This document shows positions 36,088 to 44,662 of a stretch of 64,000 bases of DNA, piece after piece. The stretch lies in assembly GCA_903899015.1 (NCBI GenBank), contig CAIUHP010000107.1, positions 1 through 64,000 of the forward strand, read 5' to 3'. A program made the position numbers and the translations under genes. The stretch is from an uncultured Armatimonadota bacterium (GTDB lineage Bacteria; Armatimonadota; Fimbriimonadia; Fimbriimonadales; Fimbriimonadaceae). The notes under the pieces are model-generated. The model was not told the origin of the DNA. It saw only the letters and a list, made by a program, of their open reading frames with translations, and made no database searches. Position 1 is the first letter of the stretch; every line of letters starts with the position of its first letter.

Positions 36088-38522
36088 AGCATCTCCCTTA
36101 ATTGCATCGAATCTTCTGCGCCATAGATGGATTCCTTCAGTTTGATCGTTTGTCCTGAGCTTGTCGAGACAACGAGGTGGCTGGAAGTTTTGGGAGGTCG
36201 GACCTCAATCACTAATTGGTTGCAGTTCATCAAGGTACCCATCACCGATCCTCCTGGTTTGCGCTGAAGATCAATTCGATATCCCTTGCTCGGTAAGTAG
36301 TAAACAACTTGTGCGTCGTAAATGCCTCGCTGAACCTCGACTCTGCGGCTCGTATTGAGGACATCCATATCGACGATCACGGGATCGCCTCCGGCTGCGG
36401 TTGTAACTACCAACTGACCATGAATGGCGTCGGGATTCTGCATGACAGGATTACTTGTAAACCAATCTAGCGCTCCGTACGCACATCCATCTTTCAAGTT
36501 CGCCCCGCTTAATTCCACCGCTAGATGGTCCAGAGCGTTGGGAGGATTCTCGTCACCCCGATCGGTGACGAAGCCTTTGACTCGATTTAAGAGCGAAACT
36601 TTGGGTTTTGAACTCGTAACTGTTTTCGCTAGATGAGCGGTACCCAACTGCTTGAGTTGTTGCTCCGTGAAGATGCTCCCGAATCCTGAATCTTGAAGCA
36701 GTTTTGTTAACCTGTTCTTCAACGGTCGGAATTGAGAACCTTGTCCCGCAAGAATGAGGTGAGTTCGAACGTGTTTGGGACGATGCCCGTCACCACTTTT
36801 TGCTCCGGTAGCCGTTCCCATCATAAACGAGAGCGCTTGAGCCGCATCGTCGAATTCGACATTGTCATTGCCGTATACGTGGGCTTGGGCTAGCTCAATG
36901 AGAACCTGATCGAGGTTTTCAGCCACGTACTCTTCAACTTCCTGTTGTAGCTCCTTCCACGCGAGTGCGATCGCGTGTGCGAAAGGATCTTCGGGTGGGG
37001 CATCCTTCCGCTTGGCTTTGGTAGAAGCCAACGAAGCTAATGCCTGGGAAGCGATAGCACGTAATCGGTTCGGCTGTTCGATCGCTTCGGCAATCGCGGA
37101 ATGAATTTGAGTGCGTTGTCCGATCGTTAATAAAACGTCATGAATTGCGGCCGCTTGGTCCACCGTTAATTGGGCGATGAATTCGCATAATTCCTGACTT
37201 TCTGTCTTCGATCCAGCGTCTGGAATAACGATGCCTGTCTCGTTAAGATTAAGTTCACGCTTGTAACTGTCACATATCCTTTCAAATTCAAGCAACCGTC
37301 GGCTCTGCGCTGAGTCCTCCGCGATTTGAGCCGTACTGCGAGTGGTAAACCTCATCGGGCATCGCTTGAGATCCTTAAGGCGACCGACTTCATCTTCTTC
37401 CAAGTTGGTGAAGGAGTCCAATGTCTTGCGTAAGTTCAAGTCGATCAGCTTCTCAAAGAACTTGGCGAGGATGAAGGTCATTTTTGCTCCCCCGCTTGCC
37501 CTTCCTGTTCGGGAGTCCACAAAGACGTGTTTCATCACTGCACTGGCGGCAGAATGTAGTCCCCGACTTTCTTTCTCGGCCGGGCTTGCATCCTTATGAG
37601 TCACTGCCATCAATGTGAGGTCAGTCGTGCCCTTGCCTACATCGATGGTCAGATATTTTTGCTCCATCGCCTGGATTTCTTTGCTCGAAAGCCCGGTGTC
37701 CGGTTGAACCTTTGCCATGTAGTAGAACACAACCGCATCCGACTCCGTGATGGTATGGACTTCGCATTGAAGGGCCTCACTAACCGAATTAGAAAGCACT
37801 TCGCGATGGAACGGACTATAAGTGTTCGGGACCGTAAGGATGACTACGCAGTCCTTCCACTCGGGCGGTCGATTGAATTCATCTCGAACGTCGGGGTGCG
37901 GCCGAATGAAGTTCTCAAGGATAAGGCAAACCTGGTTTTTGATGATCTCGACCGGATGTAGCTTGACAAGATCGGGCTTCCCTCCCGCCATGATTTCGTA
38001 AGGACGTTCCAATCCGATGCCGGACTGAAAGATTAACTTCGCGTTTGGCAGAAGCGTTTTGGCGGGGAAGGGGGACGAGATGTCGTCAATGAATTTAAAG
38101 AAACATCGGCTTGAATTCTTACCCAGGTCAACCTTCGAACCGCTGGCTAAGGCTTGGATGATGTAGCTATCAAATTCGATCAAATCGGTATGCGGATGAT
38201 CTTTTGGTAACACCTCCAAATAGCCATATTTGGAATGTTCACGAGCCGATAACGCCTGGTCCGATTGAAAAAGTGCGTTCACCGCATATCGGCTCTTGAG
38301 TCGATGCGATTGGCGCCCATTTTTGTCCCGTAGTAGATCCGGTTCGCCTGCAAGTGCCCGCAGGAAGTATTGCAAGTCGATTTGCTTGTAATCATTCTCG
38401 CCAGGAACTGCGACATAAGCAACCGTCGAATCGGAGCCAAGGTCCAGCGAGATGCGATAGAGCTTGCTCCGATCTCTTGGGGCAGAGTAAGGCGGTTGAT
38501 CGATTTCGGATTCAGGATTCAT
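36060..38522 (-). CDS. Hsp70/actin-fold ATPase-like protein (SrfB-like architecture)
   Basis: An 820-residue protein without a signal peptide. It has the nucleotide-site motifs of the Hsp70/actin superfamily: phosphate-1 ISLDLGSDSTVAYVAV (Asp27), phosphate-2 LTIDVGKGTTDLTLM (Asp294, Asp301), and an adenosine-type motif LILAGQGSQFRPLKNRL near residue 620. Long insertions separate them, and the C-terminal ~200 residues lack the DnaK substrate-binding lid pattern. It is therefore a divergent chaperone-like ATPase, in size and motif spacing reminiscent of SrfB-type proteins, but that link is tentative. The gene is 2 bases after the vWA gene and overlaps the next gene by 28 bases, so the products probably work together. 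Confidence 0.82.
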   Translation of the reverse strand: MNPESEIDQPPYSAPRDRSKLYRISLDLGSDSTVAYVAVPGENDYKQIDLQYFLRALAGEPDLLRDKNGRQSHRLKSRYAVNALFQSDQALSAREHSKYGYLEVLPKDHPHTDLIEFDSYIIQALASGSKVDLGKNSSRCFFKFIDDISSPFPAKTLLPNAKLIFQSGIGLERPYEIMAGGKPDLVKLHPVEIIKNQVCLILENFIRPHPDVRDEFNRPPEWKDCVVILTVPNTYSPFHREVLSNSVSEALQCEVHTITESDAVVFYYMAKVQPDTGLSSKEIQAMEQKYLTIDVGKGTTDLTLMAVTHKDASPAEKESRGLHSAASAVMKHVFVDSRTGRASGGAKMTFILAKFFEKLIDLNLRKTLDSFTNLEEDEVGRLKDLKRCPMRFTTRSTAQIAEDSAQSRRLLEFERICDSYKRELNLNETGIVIPDAGSKTESQELCEFIAQLTVDQAAAIHDVLLTIGQRTQIHSAIAEAIEQPNRLRAIASQALASLASTKAKRKDAPPEDPFAHAIALAWKELQQEVEEYVAENLDQVLIELAQAHVYGNDNVEFDDAAQALSFMMGTATGAKSGDGHRPKHVRTHLILAGQGSQFRPLKNRLTKLLQDSGFGSIFTEQQLKQLGTAHLAKTVTSSKPKVSLLNRVKGFVTDRGDENPPNALDHLAVELSGANLKDGCAYGALDWFTSNPVMQNPDAIHGQLVVTTAAGGDPVIVDMDVLNTSRRVEVQRGIYDAQVVYYLPSKGYRIDLQRKPGGSVMGTLMNCNQLVIEVRPPKTSSHLVVSTSSGQTIKLKESIYGAEDSMQLREMLWPALLLDE

Positions 38523-38524
38523 GG

Positions 38525-40114
38525 CTAATTCAACTCAGAGCGTGTTAAAAGTGATTGAGACAGAAATCGAACGGAAACTTGCGCCCTTTGGTTCCTTCCA
38601 TTGGACATCTTTCGATCAAGCCAGAGTTCGAACTCTCCCGAACTCGGTGGTTCATCTTGCCACATGAATTCGACCGACCGAGGCAGATTGAGAACGGAAT
38701 AGCTTTCGCAATCGGCTGCCAGCTTAGGAACCCGAAGGCGGGGATCCCAATGCAAGGTGGTATTCCGATAGAAAATTCTTCGAATAAGGCGGGAAGGGAG
38801 CACCAAAACCGCTGCGACCTCTCCGTTCGAAAGTGGAACGCGGGTGCGGTGACGAGAATTTACACGCTGGGCGAGCGGAGGGAGGGCAAACGAAGAGACA
38901 TATCCGGGCAGGTAAAGGAAGAAGTGCCGCGCTTGGAAAATATTGTAATAAATCCAGCCCAACATCGATCCAATCAGTGCCAGTAGAACGAAGCCGAGTC
39001 CGAAAGACCGAACCATCGATTCTCCCGGCAGCATGACGGGTTGCTCGTATAGAACCTGAAAGGTCTGTGACCCAAGCAAGGGGTTGGAGGCGGTTCTAGA
39101 AACGAGTAAGTATGCCCGGGCATTTCCGCCGCTCACCTTTCCGAGCTGATAATCCGTCTGCTGGGTCAATAATTTCTCATTGACACGACTTTCTCGGTCG
39201 GACTGAATTCTCAATGCAGCCTTCGAGCCAATAAGTTTTTCTTCCGGCGACAAATGAGCTTGTAGTCCGCTGGCCGAACCGCTGATGCTCAACGAATCGA
39301 GCGGTCGAAGTTTAGTTAGTGCTCCTGCCGCTTGGTTTGTTGTCGTTGGAACTGCCTTGAAAATCGTTATTGCGACGAGATCAAGATCTTGCCCAAATGT
39401 CTTTTGGAGCCAAACACCCGAAAGTCCATTTCGGTCGGTAAGGCGAACGGAATTACTGAAGAGTTTATTCTTCCGGCCGAGTTCCTCTCGAACGCCGGGC
39501 GAGAGGTGCATTCCAAGCGTATTCGCTTCAAGAACAACGCTGCCATCGTTCATCTGCATGTCGTTAAGCAGAATGACGTAGGTCTCTTGAACGGGCTTTT
39601 TGCTGGGAACTCGTGCCGCCTCCATCCCGACTGGAAGCGCCCAAGCAAGGACGTTCAGGTTTGTGTGGCTTGTGGGATGAATCGCTCGTTGAAATCGATC
39701 TCGCGTTAGGTTGGGATTGGCTCGAATCACAACGCGCGCATAGTCTTCATCAAGGCGTGCGTTTTTGAGTCGGATATAGGCTTGGTCAGCCCGTGATTCG
39801 GTGTCGATTCCGTAATGAACAATTGAAACGAGGTCTCGGTTTGGGCGGTACCAAGCGGCTTTTTCGCCCTTGTTGGGCGAGTAGAGCAAATGAGTCAAGT
39901 ACCGTTCTGCCGAGGCCAATGCTTGACGTTTGGTGCCGACAGGAACCGGTTTCAGACTGTTGGCAACCATGGACCAACTTGAGTCCACCAATACGATGAA
40001 GTGGCGGGGCCCGTCCGGTATCGTAATTTGGGTTTGTTGAGCACACGCAGTCGATGCAAACAATCCAAATACGAGAAAACTGAACCACTGTTTGAAGTAT
40101 GGGTTCGTTTTCAT
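38525..40114 (-). CDS. vWA-domain protein, secreted and membrane anchored
   Basis: About 529 residues from the ATG; an in-frame TTG immediately upstream (40115-40117) is an alternative. The signal peptide ends STACA. A von Willebrand A domain begins at about residue 38, with the metal-ion-dependent adhesion motif FIVLVDSSWSM (DxSxS). Further on, YVILLNDMQMNDGS and LDLVAITIFKAVP fit the later strands of the fold. A membrane helix (about 375-397, GLGFVLLALIGSMLGWIYYN) puts a C-terminal basic domain (about 400-529) in the cytoplasm. This is the first gene of a five-gene operon ending in the SEDS-PBP fusion. A vWA domain plus an Hsp70-like partner suggests metal-dependent protein assembly at the envelope. 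Confidence 0.85.
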   Translation of the reverse strand: MKTNPYFKQWFSFLVFGLFASTACAQQTQITIPDGPRHFIVLVDSSWSMVANSLKPVPVGTKRQALASAERYLTHLLYSPNKGEKAAWYRPNRDLVSIVHYGIDTESRADQAYIRLKNARLDEDYARVVIRANPNLTRDRFQRAIHPTSHTNLNVLAWALPVGMEAARVPSKKPVQETYVILLNDMQMNDGSVVLEANTLGMHLSPGVREELGRKNKLFSNSVRLTDRNGLSGVWLQKTFGQDLDLVAITIFKAVPTTTNQAAGALTKLRPLDSLSISGSASGLQAHLSPEEKLIGSKAALRIQSDRESRVNEKLLTQQTDYQLGKVSGGNARAYLLVSRTASNPLLGSQTFQVLYEQPVMLPGESMVRSFGLGFVLLALIGSMLGWIYYNIFQARHFFLYLPGYVSSFALPPLAQRVNSRHRTRVPLSNGEVAAVLVLPSRLIRRIFYRNTTLHWDPRLRVPKLAADCESYSVLNLPRSVEFMWQDEPPSSGEFELWLDRKMSNGRNQRAQVSVRFLSQSLLTRSELN

Positions 40115-40194
40115 CAAGACTTACTTTACGCTCGAAATCGCCAGATAGGTTCACTACCGAAGCAAAGTTTGGGCACGTTCCTTAACAGAGAAAT

Positions 40195-42558
40195 TTGTCA
40201 TCAATTTGGGTTTTCGCGTGGGTAACCTTCGGCGGCATGTTGCTAGTTGCGTGCTTTGCCCTTTTCGCCATGACACCTCCGAAGTTTTCAGGATCGGCAG
40301 CGCTCGATGATGCCGTCAACCAAGCAATTCATGAACGCCGCATTCCCGGCGCAGTGCTCATCGTAGGCCACGATGGCCATATTGTGCATCGAAAAGCCTA
40401 TGGCAATCGTGCAGAAACTCCCACCATTGAGCCGATGACACTCGACACCATCTTCGATTGTGCTTCGCTCACGAAAGTGGTTGCGACAACTCCATGCTTG
40501 ATGGAGCTGTTTGAGAAAGGGAAATTCCGCGTCAACGATAAGGTCACCGATTACATCCCAGAATTTCAGCATGGGGATAGCCCGGTTACGTTGCGTAATC
40601 TGATGACTCATTTCTCGGGCTTGCGACCAGATGTGGATCTCTCTCCCGCTTGGTCCGGATACGAGACCGGTATCCACCTTGCATGCATTGATCCGCCAAC
40701 AAGCGCTCCGAATCTCCATCACGTATACAGTGATATCAACTTCATCCTGCTCGGCGAACTCGTGCACCGTTTGAGTGGCGAGACGCTTGCGGCCTATGCC
40801 AAAAAGCACGTGTTTGAGCCGCTTGGAATGAAAGATTCCATGTTTCAACCTCCCGCGTCTCTCATTCCGCGTATCGCGCCAACTGAAAAACTGCCTAAGT
40901 CAGGCGAACTTTTACGAGGCGTGGTTCATGATCCTACCGCACGAAACATGGGTGGAATCGCGGGCCACGCGGGTCTGTTTTCGACCGGGGATGACCTCGC
41001 CCGTTACTGTCAGATGATGCTGAATCTCGGGGAGCTAGACCACCACCGGATCGTTAGTAAGCTGACCGTCGAGAAATTCACGCGTCCTCAGACTCCGTCG
41101 GATCAGCCGGTTCTCAGAGGCTTAGGATGGGATATTGATTCTCCTTACTCAGGCAATCGAGGAGAGTTGTTCCCAATCGGGTCATATGGCCACACCGGTT
41201 TCACCGGCACATCCATTTGGATCGATCCGACGAGCAAAACGTTTGTGATTCTGCTAACGAATGCGATCCACAACGGACCCCGACCTTCGATGCTAGCCCT
41301 GCGTTCCAAAGTCGCCACGATTACTGCGGCGTCTCTTGGAATGACTGCAAGAAGGGTCGCCTTAGATGGCTACAACGACACGATCAACTACGTTGGACGT
41401 CGCCGAGTCGTCGAACATCAAGGAGCTACTTTAACCGGTCTGGATGTATTAGAAGCTTCTGGATTTGAGCCTTTCATTGGTAAGAAGATTGGCTTGATCA
41501 CCAACCACACCGGTTTAGATCATAGCGGTCGCCGCAATGTAGATCTATTCGTGGGAGCAGGCATTAAGGTTGGAGCGCTCTTTTCGCCCGAACATGGATG
41601 GGCCGGTGCGGTCGATCATCCTGGGGTTAAGGATACAACCGACGCCGTAACAGGCATCCCAGTTCACAGTCTCTACGGAGATACGATGCGCCCAACTATG
41701 GACATGCTCCATGGACTGGACGCGCTTGTTTTCGATATTCAGGACATTGGAGTACGTTTCTATACCTACGAAACGACGATGGCCTACGCCATGGAATCGG
41801 CTGCACAAGCTCATATTCCGTTTTATGTTTTGGACCGCCCCAACCCAATCAGCGGTGTACGGGTAGAAGGCCCCCTCATGGATGCCGCGAACACTTCTTT
41901 TGTGGGCTATCTTGCAGGAATGCCGGTGCGTCATGGTTTGACAATTGGAGAACTGGCCACGTACTTTAACTCAGAGAACAAGATCGGCGCAGAACTCCAT
42001 ATCATCAGAATGCAGAACTGGGATCGAGGCGACTTCCTTGATTCCACAAACGTGCCTTGGGTGAACCCGTCACCCAACATGCGAAGTCTGAATGCGGCTT
42101 TGCTCTATCCTGGGCTTTGTCTTCTGGAATATTCGTCAAACGTTTCCATGGGTAGGGGCACTGACTCACCGTTTGAACAAATTGGAGCTGACTTCATCGA
42201 TGGCCGGAAGCTATCCGCTTTCCTGAATCGAAGAGGATTGCCGGGAGTACGAACTTATCCCACAAGCTTCACACCGACCACTTCGAAATTCGAAGGAGTT
42301 CGCGTGGAAGGAGTTCGATTTGTCATTACCGATCGGGAGAACATGGATTCCGTTCGAGTTGGACTTGAACTCGCGGTTGCATTGGAACGGCTCTATCCAG
42401 GGAAAGTGAATTTTGACGCGAACAAACGCCTTATCGGAAGCAGTGAAGTGATCAAGCAGATTCAAGACGCCACGGATGCCGACGACATCCAAGACTCCTA
42501 TCAACCTGCACTCAGCAAGTTCAAAAAGGAGCGGGAGAAGTATCTGCTGTATAAGTAG
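40195..42558 (+). CDS. Fusion: serine beta-lactamase-like hydrolase + NamZ-type exo-N-acetylmuramidase (DUF1343, GH171)
   Basis: A 787-residue protein. The first ~28 residues are a hydrophobic signal or anchor. Residues about 35-390 are a class C beta-lactamase/esterase-like domain: Ser91-L-T-Lys94 (CASLTKVV), YSDIN as the Tyr motif, and GHTGFTG as the third motif. Residues about 420-787 are DUF1343, the family of Bacillus NamZ: LITNHTG, GALFSPEHGWAG, VFDIQDIGVRFYTY, FYVLDRPNPISG and SPNMRSLNAALLYPGLCLLE. In B. subtilis, namZ lies beside separate genes for a beta-lactamase-family hydrolase; here both are one chain. It probably strips MurNAc from peptidoglycan fragments outside the cytoplasm. 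TTG start (an ATG at 40237 is an alternative). It is divergent from the envelope operon. Confidence 0.87.
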   Translation: MSSIWVFAWVTFGGMLLVACFALFAMTPPKFSGSAALDDAVNQAIHERRIPGAVLIVGHDGHIVHRKAYGNRAETPTIEPMTLDTIFDCASLTKVVATTPCLMELFEKGKFRVNDKVTDYIPEFQHGDSPVTLRNLMTHFSGLRPDVDLSPAWSGYETGIHLACIDPPTSAPNLHHVYSDINFILLGELVHRLSGETLAAYAKKHVFEPLGMKDSMFQPPASLIPRIAPTEKLPKSGELLRGVVHDPTARNMGGIAGHAGLFSTGDDLARYCQMMLNLGELDHHRIVSKLTVEKFTRPQTPSDQPVLRGLGWDIDSPYSGNRGELFPIGSYGHTGFTGTSIWIDPTSKTFVILLTNAIHNGPRPSMLALRSKVATITAASLGMTARRVALDGYNDTINYVGRRRVVEHQGATLTGLDVLEASGFEPFIGKKIGLITNHTGLDHSGRRNVDLFVGAGIKVGALFSPEHGWAGAVDHPGVKDTTDAVTGIPVHSLYGDTMRPTMDMLHGLDALVFDIQDIGVRFYTYETTMAYAMESAAQAHIPFYVLDRPNPISGVRVEGPLMDAANTSFVGYLAGMPVRHGLTIGELATYFNSENKIGAELHIIRMQNWDRGDFLDSTNVPWVNPSPNMRSLNAALLYPGLCLLEYSSNVSMGRGTDSPFEQIGADFIDGRKLSAFLNRRGLPGVRTYPTSFTPTTSKFEGVRVEGVRFVITDRENMDSVRVGLELAVALERLYPGKVNFDANKRLIGSSEVIKQIQDATDADDIQDSYQPALSKFKKEREKYLLYK

Positions 42559-42614
42559 GGTCGGGGGGATCGGGGTTTCGCATAGTGATGGAGTAATGGT
42601 TCAGAAAATCGGGA

Positions 42615-42684
42615 TTTGGCCAGTGGGCTCCACTACCCGTTTACACAAGCTCCCGTAGCCGCCGGATGGTCGTACCGGCGTTTT
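42615..42684 (+). repeat. Hairpin repeat unit 1
   Basis: The unit starts TTTGGCC and, 38 bases later, has the stem CGCCGG (42660-42665), loop ATGGTCGTA and stem CCGGCG (42675-42680), then TTTT. The 38-base spacing is identical in units 2 and 5. Confidence 0.75.
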
Positions 42685-42755
42685 GCTTTCTGCACTCTGA
42701 AACTCATGGGTCATGTGGAATCCAAATACGGGACTCAATCGATGACGAATCGAAA

Positions 42756-42825
42756 TTTGGCCGATGGTCACCTCTATCCGTTTTCGGGAGTCGCTGTAGC
42801 CGCAGGTGGTTCGTGCCTGCGCGAC
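42756..42825 (+). repeat. Hairpin repeat unit 2
   Basis: TTTGGCC (42756-42762), 38 bases, then stem CGCAGG (42801-42806), loop TGGTTCGTG and stem CCTGCG (42816-42821). The stem sequence differs from unit 1 but still pairs perfectly. CTGTAG precedes the stem. Confidence 0.8.
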
Positions 42826-42903
42826 GGGACTTGGAGGCGATTTCGCGTTGGAATCGCGGCGCCAAAGCAGCGGCAGTTTAGGAAACGCTCGGTGGTTCCA
42901 AGT

Positions 42904-42973
42904 AAAACGGAGGCACGAATCACGCGCCTACAGGGGCTCTGGTTGACATAAAAAGGAGACCATTGACAATGGC
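42904..42973 (-). repeat. Hairpin repeat unit 3 (degenerate)
   Basis: Reverse orientation. AAAACGGAGG and the loop complement CACGAATCA are kept, followed by CGCGCC instead of a pairing arm, then CCTACAGG and GGAGACC at the expected distance. The stem is broken. Confidence 0.65.
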
Positions 42974-43006
42974 TGTTTTGTCTTACGCCACATCTCTCCT
43001 CGCCTT

Positions 43007-43702
43007 TTACACATCCCCGTACGCATGCACAATCTCGCAGATTTTGCGGAGTTTGGACTCGACGTCGCCTCCGGCGGCTTTGAGACTGTCGGCGTCGATG
43101 GTTAGAGGAGCGCCTAGGACGACGAGCGGTGCACCGTATTCGGGGCATTGGATGGCTTGCTCAATGCTTAGGCCACCTACGGCTTGGACGGGGACGTGTA
43201 CTGCTTGAACAACTTCACGTAATTGATCCAAAGGATTGGGGGGACGGTGCCCGGCAGCGGCGATGCCTCGGCGCTCGTCGTAGCCGACGTGATGAATGAC
43301 GAAATCGCAGCCTAGGTCGGCGAGCATCTTGGCCCCGTCGACCATATTAGGGCAACCGAGGTTGTCTCCCATGACTTTCACACCAAAGTCCCGCCCACCC
43401 TTAATCATGATCTTGACCGTTTCGACGTGGGCACGAGCCATCACGACCACGTGGGTGGCACCGGCTTTCGCCATCAGTTCGCACTCTAGCCATCCGCCGT
43501 CCATCGTCTTAAGGTCGGCAACGATTGGTACGTCAGGTCCGAATTCGGCTCGGAGCGCTCGGACTCCGTGCATGCCCTCCGCGATAATCAACGGGGTTCC
43601 GGCTTCGAGCCAGTCCACACCGGCCCGCAACGCCATGTGAGCCGTTTCAATCGCTTCCGGAATGCTCGTTAAATCGAGAGAGATCTGTACTACTGTCTTC
43701 AT
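43007..43702 (-). CDS. HPS/KGPDC-family decarboxylase or aldolase (OMP-decarboxylase fold)
   Basis: A 231-residue barrel with the suprafamily motif VADLKTMDGG (Asp63-X-Lys65-X-X-Asp68). VDWLEAGTPLIIAEG at 29-43 and IHHVGYDERRG in the middle suit 3-hexulose-6-phosphate synthase or 3-keto-L-gulonate-6-phosphate decarboxylase rather than PyrF. It is 13 bases after a sugar-phosphate isomerase gene, and this pair resembles ulaD-ulaE of L-ascorbate/L-xylulose metabolism. No matching hexulose-phosphate isomerase (SIS domain) is nearby, which weakens the formaldehyde-fixation reading. The cytosolic reaction needs Mg; the exact substrate is open. Confidence 0.82.
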   Translation of the reverse strand: MKTVVQISLDLTSIPEAIETAHMALRAGVDWLEAGTPLIIAEGMHGVRALRAEFGPDVPIVADLKTMDGGWLECELMAKAGATHVVVMARAHVETVKIMIKGGRDFGVKVMGDNLGCPNMVDGAKMLADLGCDFVIHHVGYDERRGIAAAGHRPPNPLDQLREVVQAVHVPVQAVGGLSIEQAIQCPEYGAPLVVLGAPLTIDADSLKAAGGDVESKLRKICEIVHAYGDV

Positions 43703-43715
43703 TGACTACTCCAAC

Positions 43716-44621
43716 CTAAACCAAGCCGTGTTGAGCCATTTTGACTCGAAGAAAATCCGCGGAGAGTTTGAGATGCTCCATACCCACGACAGGATCCTGA
43801 CCATCTTCAATGCTCACCCAACCATCGAACCCAACTCCGGCAAGAATCGAGAAAATGGCATCGTAATCATTCATGCCTTGGCCGATAATTCCGTGCTTTA
43901 AGATTCCCGCGTAGCCTTGCATTGGGTGGGCATCCATGAGTTTAAGGTCCTCAAAGGTTGCTCCACCCTCGAAATAACGGTCGCTCGCGTGCATGGTCAC
44001 CACCCGGTGTTTGACTGCTTCGAGCAGTTCGACAGGGTCATCGCCCGCGACTACAGCGTTGGAGGGATCGTAGTTGACTCCGAAATGGGGAGATTCTCCC
44101 ACTGCGTCTAGAAGCGTAAGGAAGGCGTCTCGCTTCTGAGCCAATTCGGGATAGATCCAGAAGCTGTCTTTATAGTGGTTTTCCAAGATCAAGACAACGC
44201 CGTGCTTCTCCGCATGAGGAATGCATTCCTTAATGCATTCAGCTGCGTAACGGATTCCTTGTTCAAGCGTGACTTCCGGTCGTCGCTGGCCAGATAGGAC
44301 TCGGCAATACTTGCCACCCATAAATGCCGTTGCCTCGATGCTCTTCTTCTGTCGGGCAATCTCCTCTTGTCGACCCTCGACTTCGGGTTTCGTAAAGTCG
44401 GGAGAACAGCACATCATGGGAATCGTCAGTCCATGACCCTCTGCTTGATTTCGCAGGGCAAGCATATGGTCTGGGTCACCGACGGGGGTGAAATTGATGA
44501 AGAACTCGAGACCATCAATATCGAGTTCGGCTGCCGCCAACTCGATCCAATCCTCAGGAGTCATCGTTCGTTCGACGCAGATTGTTTCAAGGAAGCATTT
44601 TGGAAAAGCAGCGAGTGGCAT
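43716..44621 (-). CDS. Sugar-phosphate isomerase/epimerase (AP endonuclease 2 fold)
   Basis: A 301-residue TIM-barrel protein. Family features include FINFTPVGDPDH, VVLILENHYKDSFW (metal ligand Glu in LENH), HFGVNYDPSNAVVAGDDPVEL (Asp ligand), VVTMHASDRYF (His ligand) and FDGWVSIEDGQDPVVG (Glu ligand). These place it in the xylose-isomerase-like/IolE-UlaE superfamily, with a divalent metal and cytosolic location. It is in the same minus-strand run as a GH31 enzyme and the KGPDC/HPS-like gene, so it likely acts on the sugar that the glycosidase releases. Precise substrate unknown. Confidence 0.88.
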   Translation of the reverse strand: MPLAAFPKCFLETICVERTMTPEDWIELAAAELDIDGLEFFINFTPVGDPDHMLALRNQAEGHGLTIPMMCCSPDFTKPEVEGRQEEIARQKKSIEATAFMGGKYCRVLSGQRRPEVTLEQGIRYAAECIKECIPHAEKHGVVLILENHYKDSFWIYPELAQKRDAFLTLLDAVGESPHFGVNYDPSNAVVAGDDPVELLEAVKHRVVTMHASDRYFEGGATFEDLKLMDAHPMQGYAGILKHGIIGQGMNDYDAIFSILAGVGFDGWVSIEDGQDPVVGMEHLKLSADFLRVKMAQHGLV

Positions 44622-44662
44622 AAGTTCAAATAGCAGATTCTAGGTCAGGAGTCCAAACTCCT

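Larger units (their letters stand above)
42559..43006. other. 448-bp gene-free region between convergent genes, filled by repeats
   Basis: No credible gene lies here. Three units of a ~70-bp hairpin repeat (two in + and one in - orientation) start at 42615, 42756 and about 42904, spaced 141 and 148 bases apart, and account for about half of the gap. Confidence 0.7.

Noticed and set aside
36060-38522. Canonical DnaK chaperone
   Set aside because: The ATPase motifs are present but spacing is larger and no DnaK-type substrate-binding domain or dnaJ/grpE neighbours are visible.
42559-43006. CRISPR-like or tandem repeat array
   Set aside because: The units are far apart, in mixed orientation, with diverged stems and no uniform spacers, so they are a dispersed hairpin repeat and not a CRISPR array.
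43007-43702. Orotidine-5'-phosphate decarboxylase (pyrF)
   Set aside because: The DLKTMDGG motif and neighbours fit the KGPDC/HPS branch; no pyrimidine genes are nearby.
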